From: Phragmites australis
Taxonomy: Eukaryota; Streptophyta; Magnoliopsida; Poales; Poaceae
Assembly (NCBI RefSeq): GCF_958298935.1
Contig: NC_084932.1
Coordinates: forward strand, 5,869,501-5,933,500
Length of the DNA stretch: 64,000 nucleotides
Reading direction: 5' to 3'
Under the pieces are notes generated by a model that worked only from the letters and a program-made list of their open reading frames with translations, ran no database searches and was not told the DNA's origin. Position numbers and translations under genes: made by a program. Below are positions 19,630 to 28,639 of this stretch, piece after piece (the stretch's first letter is position 1; each line of letters opens with the position of its first letter).

Positions 19630-21840
19630 TGAAAGTACATCTAGCCATTATGTGTGATTTTGGTAATTAATGATAATACATATGGACTAATAATGGTGTT
19701 GAGTTTGTTAGTAGGTTGTTCCATAGGTAATGCATTGAGAGATATGTATAAGCTCTAGGTGTATAGGGAGACTAAAAATACATCAAGATGAATGAGCTCT
19801 AGGTGATACTCGTGTAAGTGATGACAATACCTATGGACTAACAATTGTATTAAGAATTGTTATTAGGTTATTTCATTGGAGATGCATAAGTGATGAATTA
19901 TGGATTTCTTGAGAAATACCATGAGAACAAAAGAAATACATTGTTGTCATTGAGCTCCTAGTGATGCTCATAAGGAGAAGAAAAAGCTCAATAATATTGA
20001 CAGTAAACTTGAAGACTAAGTTACTTGTGGAGATCACGTAACTAAAGGTATGATATTGTCAATAAGTTTTATGAACTTAACCCATGTGTTTTGTTCTTGA
20101 GAGTGAGTTAGGGTTAGGATCTATAAGAAGGCATAAGTGGAATCGAAATTATATATGCCAAGAGTAAAGAACAAGAATGGACTCCATATTTGATAAAGTT
20201 AATTCCTTGAAGATGTTGAATACAAAGTGGTTTTCTATGGCAAGACGGTGAAGGGCAAGCAAGACACGGCTGCGATGGACCATCCGGTGGTGAAGGGCAA
20301 GCAAATAGCTTGGCACCGAAGTACCAAGGTGGTGGTGAAGAGCGAGTGAAAGTTTTGTGCCAATGGACCGTGTGAGGTCATGGGAAGCTATGAGCGATTC
20401 GCATCAATCATATGAAGAATTAAGAAAAGATAGAGTGAAGAATATATGAAAGTTGGCAACTCTCAAGGTTTGAATGAAAGAAGCGGTACTTGAAAGTTAT
20501 TCAAAGGCTCAAAGTGGTTTAAACGAGTTTTATCTTTGAATTTGAGTATAAGTATGCCACACATTAAGAGTGATGCAATGTAGAGCTAATTATTGTATCT
20601 CAGTGCTCAAGAGTTTCTAACCAAACCTAAGTGAAAGTTCTTTTTAGAAATCCCTATGTGGAAAGTGTGAAAGTGTTCAAATTAGGTTTCAGAGTGTTCC
20701 TAATTTTATCCAATATGTTTGAGGTCATGAATTCAGTTGGGATGTGTAGCCCTCTGAATAAGCTTTCTATAGAGTCTAAAATCGTCGAAATCAGCCTTCT
20801 GGATCAAAAGTTATGGCCATTTTAGATGGTCAGATGTGCTGAACCTGGATACTTCGGGTTGACCCGGATGCTCCGGGTTGTCCGGAGTCTCCGAGGGGAG
20901 GTCTCGGTTTGGGGCTGTTTAGTTCACCCGGAGTCTCCGGGTGGATCTGGATACTCCGAGTTCCGGAGTTTCTAGGTTGAGTTCCGGTCAGGGGTTCTCG
21001 GTTAAGCTTTCCTGTGCCAACCCGGAGTAGACTCGGATACTCCGGGTCAGTACAGAAAAGCCTGTAACACCTAGTTTTTGAGGTGGGCTATAAATAGCCC
21101 CTCACCCTCATCCTTTGGGGCTGCTGCAACGACACGAAAGAGAACATTTTTAGAGCCAAAAGAAATCTCTCCTACTCTATTTTAGTGTAAGATTTGAGAA
21201 GATTGAGTGCAAGTGGGCTAAAATCCATTCTTAAGCACTTGATTTCATCTGCAAGAAGTTCGTGAAGCATTTGTTACTCTTGGAGGTAAAGTCTCTTAGC
21301 CGGCTAGGTGTTGCCCGACGAGCTCCCATGAGTGTGGTTAGCCGCGGGAAAGTTTGTGAAGGTCGATCTCGCCTTTGCAAGGGAAGAGATAAAACTAGTG
21401 GATCGAGAAAAGCGGTTGAAAGAGACTCGACTCGTTGGAGCTTCCTTAGCGGAGACGTATGATTCATGGTGGTGAATCTGAACTTCTGGAAACAAATCCT
21501 TATGTCTCCACTTCGATTTGTTTACATTTGAGTTCTTGCTCAATATTTATGCATATTGCTCGATCTACTTGCTCATGTGAATTTGATTGTAGGTTCTCCG
21601 TGGATCTACATGGAATCATCACTTGGAACACACGACTTTATTTGGTTTGAGCTAGAACTTTTTACCTGTTGTTTAATTTCAGTTTTCGGGCTAGTTTCTG
21701 TACAGACCCCGGAGATTCCGGATTTACCTGGAGATTCTGGAACTGTACAACCCGGATATTTCGATGAACAGTGTTTTCAGCATTTTTCAATTAATATTTT
21801 CTTGCATATCTTTTGCTAGAATTGAATAATTTTTGTCACA
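19630..21840 (+). repeat. Copia LTR-like sequence
   Basis: It begins near TGTGTGATTTTGGTAATTAATG, as in SIRE/Maximus-type grass LTRs, followed by several GGACTAA..TTGAG..TTAGTAGG-type blocks. A central array of GGATACTCCGGG/CCGGAGTCTCCGGG motifs lies at 20845-21045, then GGGCTATAAATAGCCCCTC (21089-21107), which holds a TATA box inside a hairpin. No coding domains. The exact ends are not resolved. Confidence 0.5.
21086..21110 (+). promoter_or_regulatory. TATA box within a palindrome in the LTR-like region
   Basis: GGGCTATAAATAGCCC places TATAAATA in the middle of a perfect palindrome. The position, after the repeat array and before a 5'-UTR-like stretch, suits the U3 promoter of an LTR. Confidence 0.5.
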
Positions 21841-22127
21841 ATATTAAAAATTGAGCGAATGGTTCAAAAGAAACAATTCAAAAGAAAAAAGTTGAGCGAG
21901 ACAATCAACTACACAAGCTAGTAACATCTTCTAGAACAAAGGAACCGAGACATAATTTCAGCTTTCCCAAAAGTGGTATCCAAGTTTCTCCCATACTAAC
22001 ATTGCAAGGCTCAATGTCATATTTAGAACATTTTTAAGGTTTAGATATTGCTAAAGTTAACTTTTGGACGATTTAATTTGAATGCACTGTATACTATATT
22101 TGGACTTCCAATTGAATTGAACACATG

Positions 22128-22292
22128 CATGTCAAAGAAGGTCTGGAGCTTGGTGTCAAAGCCTGGATCAGAGAGCTACTCCCATAACTCGCAGACCTGA
22201 TCCTTGGTCAGCACTGAGCTGCAATCCCCCCTTCGCTGTGCAAGCACGCTGAAGATCTGTGCCGTGAACTCCTTAGATCCAACCATTCCTAT
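22128..22292 (-). pseudogene. RBOH (NADPH oxidase) gene fragment, one in-frame stop
   Basis: The minus frame reads IGMVGSKEFTAQIFSVLAQR, then a linker, CELWE, a TAG stop, LSDPGFDTKLQTFFDM. This matches the EF-hand-proximal N-terminal region of plant respiratory burst oxidase homologs, where a Gln normally follows WE, so a single CAG to TAG change explains the stop. Family proteins are about 900 residues with six membrane helices and FAD/NADPH domains; none of those is present. The fragment lies directly downstream, same strand, of a LIFEGUARD-like fragment, which suggests capture of two genes by one element. Confidence 0.7.
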
Positions 22293-22762
22293 AGCATTAG
22301 GTGCAGAATTTCAGATAATTCTTTTTTTTCCAAATGGTTCCAAGTTTGAGTGAAATGAAGGGCTCATGGATGCATTGGCCGAACCGTGACCAGAGGAGGT
22401 TGTTCAACTGAATAGAACACCACGTCCACTATATGCTTGTGGAACATTTTCCCAATGTTAAGAGTGGATTCCGTTCATTGGACCAATAATTCAGCATTGA
22501 CTTGCGTAACCGTTTTGAATGCTAAAGTACATCAAATGGAAGAATCCAATTATTTAGTTACAGGATCATGAAAGAAGGGGATTCCTAATGCTAACAACAA
22601 CTCCCACTCATTAGAAAGAATCACCAATCGACTCGAACAAATATTTTAGATGCAGAGATGCTCAATTGGAACAACTACATAATTTCATTCTACCAGTCAC
22701 ATCTAAACATGATGTAGAAGTTTAAACAAGTAGAAATTGAACAAGGAAAGCTAAGATGTTAC

Positions 22763-23220
22763 CGCCAGTGAAGGCAAATGCCATGCCGAAGGTGAAGCTG
22801 ATGGTGACGGTGAAGAGGCCAAGCAGCAACAGATTGATCGGATGCTTCTGGTGGTAGTAGTGCAGAGGACACAACACTGCACGTGAACCGATCAAGGCAT
22901 CAACACACAAATTTCAGTTGAAAAAAAAAAATAATGGAGACAGAGAGAAGGGGGAGCTGAGCTGAACCGACCGATGAGGGGCAGGATGATGAGGAAGATG
23001 TATAGCGCGATCCTGGTGTTGGATGAGATGAAGAACTCAGAGATGGCGCGCACCTTGATGACGAAGGCGGCGATGACAACGGTCATGGCGAGCTAGACAT
23101 AGATCTTGTGGATGAGCGCCCACCGCAGGTCAGGGCTCTCCATCATCCCTGGGTATAGCAACGCCGACCCCCTATTGGTCTCGAGGTCCGACACCTTCTA
23201 GTACTCGAACATCACCGTTA
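22763..23220 (-). pseudogene. LIFEGUARD / BI-1-like (TMBIM) gene fragment with intron and stops
   Basis: Exon A (23220-22972) reads YPGMMESPDLRWALIHKIYV, stop, LAMTVVIAAFVIKVRAISEF, then SNTRIALYIFLIILPLI. A 95-bp intron (22971-22877, GT to GTGCAG) follows. Exon B (22876-22763) reads VLCPLHYYHQKHPINLLLLG, then LFTVTISFTFGMAFAFTGG up to a GTAACA donor. These are the first transmembrane helices of plant LIFEGUARD proteins, multi-pass membrane suppressors of cell death. Two in-frame TAGs and loss of the remaining helices make it non-functional. Retention of a proper intron shows copying from DNA, not from mRNA. Confidence 0.75.
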
Positions 23221-23930
23221 GCCTCTCTCGCTCGCATCTATAGGGTTTCATGGGTCGACGGAGATGACGATGTGGACAGGGAGGAAGCAATCGAATGCTT
23301 GGTTGGATACTTGGATCAGGAAGAAGACAAGCAACTTGCACCGTGTCCCACTCGAACAACCTCATGAAGAACCCCGCCCCGGCGGCCTCATCCTTGCCCT
23401 CCGACTCGGACCCCTCATCGTCATCCGAGCAGAGGTTGGAGAAGAACTCCTCCATGGCGTGAGCGAGCCAGGTGGCGGCGGAGGCTTCGCTGGGGAGGAG
23501 GCGGAGGCATCGGGCCAGGCTTTGGGAGAGGCGGGTGGAGATGGCTCGAAAGGCCACTCAAACCTGGCGTCCTTGGGCTTGGCTGGGCTGCTCTCCAGCC
23601 TGTGACGCTTGCGCCTACTGGCCTTGCGGTGGATGGAGCGGGACGGGATGGGGGCGATGGCGGGGACCAGGATGTGTGCAGGTGCAGGTGCGGGTGCGGG
23701 TGCGGGTGCGAGGGCGGGAGGGCCGTGGCGCCATAGCGAGTGGAGGTAGTGGATGGGAGAGAAGGGAGAGGCGATGGGATGCTGTGGTGGTGGGGAGCAG
23801 CAGGGGAGGAGAAAGGCGAGCGACGTGGGGATGAGGACGGTTGAGGAGGACAGGTGAGGCCCACATGTCGGTGCTGGGTGGGAGGGGCATGACGTCTTGT
23901 GTGGTCTTGGAACGACTAATATGTCTTTTT
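23221..23930. other. GC-rich segment upstream of the LIFEGUARD fragment
   Basis: The overlapping frames are Pro/Ser/His- or Gly/Arg-rich and include a (GGTGCG)n microsatellite near 23680-23710. A minus-strand stretch reading MEEFFSNLCSDDDEGSESEG could be another captured exon, but it is unrecognised. It ends at TTTTTTAAGTAGTAGAGAT near 23940. Confidence 0.35.
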
Positions 23931-24298
23931 TAAGTAGTAGAGATAATAAATCCTATATGTTATATGGTTTAATCTAGTGGACTATTCTATGTCAATGATA
24001 TAATAGAAAAAAACTAGCCAATTTAACCACCTGGATTTTAGTGGTTAGTAGTAAGGGTGCAAATATGGGCGGATCACAACATATCATAGCTGTTTATCAT
24101 TTTCAACAAATATGATCACAACACACGCGCTTGAGGTACTATTAACAATGCCCCTAGGGTGTGGAGCCAAATGTGTTGAAGCTTGGACCTAAGATCATAG
24201 GTTTAGAGTTCTAGTGAATATGTACATATACTTATATAAAATGCACTAGTGGTGGTAGATCCGACCGATCTCCACCATCAACCCGAATTGATCATAAG

Positions 24299-24516
24299 CA
24301 GGGCGGGGCATAATGCAGAGGAGGCCAGGGCAGGGAGTGTAGCAACTAACGAGCACCGTGGGGATGATGGAGGGTGCAGGATGCAAGCCTTTGAGACCTG
24401 AGTCCCTGCCACCACTATTATGAGCATAATACGGAGGAGGCTAGGGCTGGGGAGTGAGGCAACTGGCGATCACCGTGGGGATGGTGAAGGGCGCGAGCCC
24501 CTAAGACCTGAGTCCC
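24299..24516. repeat. tandem repeat interrupted by a hAT element
   Basis: Units of about 100-120 bp share GGAGGCCAGGGCnGGGAG, CACCGTGGGGATG, and GACCTGAGTCCCTGCC. Copies start near 24300 and 24422, and a third resumes at 25411-25475 on the far side of the hAT element. Confidence 0.65.
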
Positions 24517-25410
24517 TAGGGGTGGAAATGAGTAGAGCCGAACCAGGCTTGGCACAGCTCGCACAAGCTCGTTTTTGGATGAGATGAGTCAGGCTCGGCT
24601 CGACTACTTGACCGAGATAGAAACAGGGCTTAGCTCGGGCTCGTAGTTGGCTTGAGCTGGCTCAGTATGGCTCAGGAGCCAAGTTTGTTGGAGCCTAGAG
24701 CTGATGCTTCATCTTCTGGTGCATCAGCTTCATGCCTTCACCATGCTCTCGGAGGCGCACCTCGACGCCTTCCACCTGCACGGGGGTTGGGGCCGCGCTA
24801 TCGATGCCGCCGGATCCGACACCGAGTAGGCACCACATCGAGCATGAGCAGTGACGTGGCCATCGCGACGGCGAACGTGCATCATGACCTCGGTAACGGC
24901 GGTAACCTTTCCACTTGGTGGCTGGGGTGGGGGTCAACAATGGCATGGCCGCAGGGGGGAGGTGACAACAGGCGGGCAAGCTACAGTGGGCTGGCAACAG
25001 CCGAGGAGGGTGGTGGCGCATTGTGGCAGCAAGGAGGAGGAGAAGGAGGCACCTGCTTGGCCTTTCCTCTTGGTGGTCGGGGCAGGGGGCAGCGGTGGCA
25101 TGGCCGTGGGTGGGTGAGCACATGGCGCGTGCGGCGGGGTGTGGGATGACTGTGGCCATGTGGCAGCTGGGCTCATGGATTTGGGAATTCTATGACTCTG
25201 TGGTGGAACCCTGAACCTATAGGGCAGAAGCAACACGCACGGGCTGGACCATTGGGGGCGACTAGGCTCCTTGGGCTAGGCTGGTGACTGAGCCAACGAG
25301 CCACTCGTGAACCAGCTCAGGTTCAGCTCGTTTGGCCTCCAAGCTGAGCCAAACTGAGCCTTTTTGAGGTCGGGCTGGCTTGCGAGCCTCAAGCTTTATT
25401 TACAACCCTA
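24517..25410. mobile_element. non-autonomous hAT element (894 bp) in a tandem repeat
   Basis: The ends TAGGGGTGGAAATGAG and CTTTATTTACAACCCTA are inverted repeats with some mismatches. Flanks carry an 8-bp duplication with one change (tgagtccc 24509-24516, cgagtccc 25411-25418). The subterminal zones are rich in GAGCTCG/GGCTCG motifs. The GC-rich interior (24690-25200) has no transposase. The neighbouring tandem unit retains the uninterrupted site ctgagtccctgcc, which confirms the insertion point. Confidence 0.85.
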
Positions 25411-25549
25411 CGAGTCCCTGCCATTGCATTTCTGAGTATAACACGGAGGAGGCCAAGGTCGGGGAGGGCAGCAGCATGGGGAGAGGATGTGGTGGAGTCG
25501 GGGTAGAGGATGCTAAGTGTGAAAGGGGGTGAGGAGCCGGTAAGATATA

Positions 25550-25780
25550 GAGGCTAATTATTACTATCAGTTCACATCTATAATTAGAAGTGATATACTC
25601 CTTATCATTGCTAGTTCGTGGAATGAACTGATGGTGATATACTCCTTATCACTGCCGGTTCATGTCATGAACCAATAATGATAAGGGGTATCACTAGCGG
25701 CTCCAACGGGCTTAATTATTGATTGGCCATTGGACTGATAGCCGGTCATACATTGCTAGTTCTTTAGTAATGGGAAGATG
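25550..25780. repeat. CACTA-like repeat cluster
   Basis: Repeated TGATATACTCCTTATCA blocks and AACCAATAATGATAAGG-like inverted versions recall CACTA subterminal repeats. Terminal CACTA sequences were not found. Confidence 0.4.
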
Positions 25781-26375
25781 TGATATGTGTACGATGATCT
25801 TTTGTTGTATATTCACACAATATACATACATATATATAACACAACAAACAATAAAAAAAAGAAGAAAGCAGCCAGGGCCCGTCTTTCTCTCGGCCCAGGC
25901 TAGCCTCCACTTCTTTTCCTCCCCCCTTTTCTTTTATGCTATAGCCCAGTCGTGCTCTCTCTTTTCTCTGGGCTACGCCAGCCCAAGTTTGTACATGTGC
26001 CCTCTTCCCTTATCCCCTTCGGGACGAGCTGGCCCACCTCTCTGCGTTCCTTTTTAGCCTGAGCCGGCCTACATCACCGATCCCTCCCCCTTGTCTCTCG
26101 TTCCTACCTCACTTGGCAGCGTCACATGCCCGACCTCTCCTCTATCTCTCCTCACCTGAGCTGCCATGGTGGATTCCCACCACTCTTCCCTCTTTCTGAT
26201 GGTTGGGCCCGGGTGCTGGAGCTATCCTCTATCTCTATCTTGTTTGATTTGAGTTTATCCTAGATTATTTGGATTGGGATTTGGCGGTTGGTTTTTTGTC
26301 AAATCGTAACAGATTTGGTCTAAATCTATTTGATGGGGGCCCGAGATCCATCTGTTGGCACCGGCCAAGGCTCTA
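25781..26375. other. intergenic, nothing recognised
   Basis: Pyrimidine-rich sequence upstream of the short LTR retrotransposon. No gene is called. Confidence 0.4.
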
Positions 26376-26380
26376 AGGAC

Positions 26381-26799
26381 TGTTAGTTGTAATCATGTTG
26401 CCTGTATGAGTTGTGTTTGCATGTGTAGTTAGGTCTTGGATGTGAGCTCCCGAAGAATCGGTCAGGCCAAGCCAACGTGCAAGAGGTGGGAGTGATTAGT
26501 GGTTGCATTAGTTGTTAGACTGTTCGCACGTTCGAGTAGTGGCCGCAGGACTCGGATGTGGGATGGCATGTTTTGAGTTCACAGCAGATGAGTTAGGCTA
26601 ACTGCCCATGTAATACTTGCATCGTTTGTCTATTTAAAGGAGAATACAAGAAAAGGCTGCAAGCGAGTCGAGAGCAGCACCAAAAATCCATTTGTTCCAC
26701 TGTTTATCTCCTTCCTTGGGTTCCTGTGTGAGTTGGTGATCGGGTGATAGCATGAGTGAGTTATCTCTAGGAGAGGGGCTGTGCGATGCAGCTCCAACA
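26381..26799 (+). repeat. 5' LTR of the short retrotransposon
   Basis: 419 bp, TG...CA. It contains TATTTAAA (26631-26638), a likely TATA box, and the ATG (26752) that opens the internal ORF. It pairs with the LTR at 27688-28105. Confidence 0.93.
26631..26638 (+). promoter_or_regulatory. probable LTR TATA box
   Basis: TATTTAAA, conserved in both LTRs, lies about 115 bases before the LTR-encoded ATG. Confidence 0.6.
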
Positions 26800-27303
26800 A
26801 TTGGTATTCAGAGCCTCAAGATTCAACGGCCGAGGTGCTGCTGTCGGGAGCTTGCACGTCCATGGTGCGGTGGAGGATCTGCACGGTGGAGCTGCAGTCG
26901 AGGCGTTGTGGAGGCACGGAGGCTCAGCGCGTTGTGGTGGGCGCAGAGGCGAGGAGGCCATGGAGGCGCTGCGTGGAGGCGCGGAGGCCACAGTGTTGGA
27001 CGTCCTGAGGGGCATCCACCTTGGTTCTTCGATTCAGTCCTTGACAACTACTGCTCGAACGTCAGGGAGGTCATCAAGGGGGTGCGGCGCGAGGTGCTGC
27101 GCGGCTGCATGGTGGCATTCAGCCGAGTGATCCCCCTCGAGGTTTGCACCGAGGAGCACCCCGTGTGGAGGTTCACCCAGCGGCTCATTACCATCTGTGC
27201 CATGGATGTCAATGCAACGGTCGCCCATGTCGTCGCGCTGGATCCAGGGACTGAGAAGGCGGTGCAGGCGATCCACATTGAAGAATTAATATGTCAAGAT
27301 TAG
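26752..27303 (+). CDS. LTR-initiated chimeric ORF with BRCT-like segment of a CTD-phosphatase homolog
   Basis: This 183-codon ORF starts in the 5' LTR (MSELSLGEGLCDAAP), reads through the primer-binding site (TIGIQSLK) and an Arg/Gly/Trp-rich spacer. Near residue 95 it enters a segment reading VLDNYCSNVREVIKGVRREV, LRGCMVAFSRVIPLE, HPVWRFTQRL, CAMDVNATVAHVVALDPGTE. The RGC..FSRV, HP.W and THVV..D.GTEK-like positions match the BRCT domain after the catalytic FCPH domain in FCP1/CPL-type RNA polymerase II CTD phosphatases. The catalytic DxDxT domain is absent and the BRCT end is missing. If expressed, the product would be a BRCT decoy-like peptide; that is inference. No intron is visible in the captured part, which would fit capture through RNA. 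Confidence 0.6.
   Translation: MSELSLGEGLCDAAPTIGIQSLKIQRPRCCCRELARPWCGGGSARWSCSRGVVEARRLSALWWAQRRGGHGGAAWRRGGHSVGRPEGHPPWFFDSVLDNYCSNVREVIKGVRREVLRGCMVAFSRVIPLEVCTEEHPVWRFTQRLITICAMDVNATVAHVVALDPGTEKAVQAIHIEELICQD
26802..26814 (+). other. primer-binding site (tRNA-Met type, one-base insertion)
   Basis: TGGTATTCAGAGC lies two bases after the 5' LTR. It differs from the usual plant initiator-tRNA-Met complement TGGTATCAGAGC by one extra T. Confidence 0.85.
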
Positions 27304-27672
27304 GGGTAATCTTGACAGGTAGTATTTGCATGCTGGTTAAATGTGTTTACTAGCATGTAGTGGTACGGGTGCATGTGTTGCATGCTCAGTTAGTGTATCC
27401 ATGACCGAGCGAGTAAAGATCATGATGTGCCTAGTCGTCGCATGCGTCAAGCTAGCTGCTAGGTGGGCTCGGTGGTAGACTGAGTTAGAATACGTGTGGC
27501 ATGGCATAGTGCCTAGATCGGCAGTGAGTAGAGAGCGGATCGGCAGGCAGGAGGTGAGTGCACGTATGTGTCATTTGGAGATAGCCATGCATGTGTTTGA
27601 GGCCTCTTGTCGAGCTGAGTAGAGGAGCTCCGTCCGAATATTGGCATCATCTAGGTCAAGTTAGGGCATCAT
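27304..27672 (+). other. internal non-coding part of the short retrotransposon
   Basis: Sequence between the ORF and the polypurine tract. It has GCATG-rich stretches and no domain. Confidence 0.5.
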
Positions 27673-27687
27673 AATTAGGGGGTGATT
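27673..27687 (+). other. polypurine tract
   Basis: AATTAGGGGGTGATT directly precedes the 3' LTR, the expected site of plus-strand priming. Confidence 0.75.
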
Positions 27688-28105
27688 TGTTAGTTATAAT
27701 CATGTTGCCCGTATGAGTTGTGTTTGCATGTGTAGTCAGGTCTTGGATGTGAGCTCCCGAAGAATCGGTCTGGCCTAGCCAACGTGCAAGAGGTGGAGTG
27801 ATTAGTGGTTGCATTAGTTGCTAGCCTGTTCGCACGTTCGATTAGTGGTCGCAGGACTTGGACGTGGGATGGCACGTTTTGAGTTCGTGGCTGATGAGTT
27901 GGGCTAACTGCCCATGTAATACTTGCATCATTTGTCTATTTAAAGGAGAATACATGAAAAGGCTGCAAGCGAGTCCAAAGTAGCACCAAAAATCCATCTG
28001 TTCCATTGTTCATCTTCTTCCTCGGGTTCCTGTCTGAGTTGGTGATCGGGTGATACCATGAGCGAGTTATCTCTAGGAGAGAGGCTGCGCAATGCAACTC
28101 GAACA
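27688..28105 (+). repeat. 3' LTR of the short retrotransposon
   Basis: 418 bp, TGTTAGTTATAATC to CTCGAACA. It differs from the 5' LTR at roughly 35 positions by eye. The same ATG (28058) is kept and opens a chance frame into flanking DNA. Confidence 0.92.
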
Positions 28106-28110
28106 AGGAC

Positions 28111-28639
28111 TGCGTCTTTCTGCTGTCATCGTCGGTCAAGGTTCCAACGTTGGACATGGACTTCTTTGCTGGCCATCGCTTTCCTTGATGGAAGCGTTCC
28201 CCTCCAGTCATCGCCAGCCAAGGCTCTGATGCTGGCCAATGCTTTGCTGCCAGCTGGGTGTCGGTGCCGCCGTACTCATACTGATAGCTGGGAACCTAAG
28301 CGCCTCGCTTGTTGCTGCCATATGGACGTTGCCATGTTCTTTGTTCAGTTCATTCTGCTGGGTGCTACCGGTGATGATGCCGCCCCTTTTCAGTTGACCG
28401 GCTGCGGCGCTGCTGGGTTTTACTGCTCTGCTGCTTTGGGAAGCCGGCGGTGTGTGCCAATGTTCTGCACGGGCTCTTGTTTCTAATTGCCTTGGTTGTC
28501 GATTTTCCCTATTGCTGGATGCTTGCTATTCTCTATGATGGTGGCCTCGGGCATCTTGTAGCTAGGGAGTATGGGCATGTGTTTGGCCGCCCTGTTGGTT
28601 ATGTGATGGTCAAATGATGGGAGCTTTCACTCTGCAGCA
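28111..28639. other. flank between LTR element and LINE, nothing recognised
   Basis: Sequence with GCTGCTG/GCCAATGCT-type composition continuing from the target of the LTR element. No domain was recognised. Confidence 0.4.

Larger units (their letters stand above)
26381..28105 (+). mobile_element. complete short LTR retrotransposon with a captured gene fragment
   Basis: Two LTRs (26381-26799 and 27688-28105) start TGTTAGTT and end AACA or its equivalent, and are flanked by a perfect 5-bp duplication aggac (26376-26380, 28106-28110). A primer-binding site follows the 5' LTR and a polypurine tract precedes the 3' LTR. The whole element is 1,725 bp, with an internal part of 888 bp that holds no gag, protease, integrase or reverse transcriptase. 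Instead it carries an ORF with a BRCT-like host-gene segment. It must have moved using proteins of another element. LTR identity looks to be about 90% by eye, so it is not very recent. Confidence 0.93.

Noticed and set aside
23421..23890. Pro/His/Ser-rich frames with HPHPHPHLHLHT runs
   Set aside because: Derived from a GGTGCG-type microsatellite; opposite strand equally open.
28058..28486. 142-codon frame starting in the 3' LTR
   Set aside because: It starts at the LTR ATG and runs by chance into flanking DNA; no domain.
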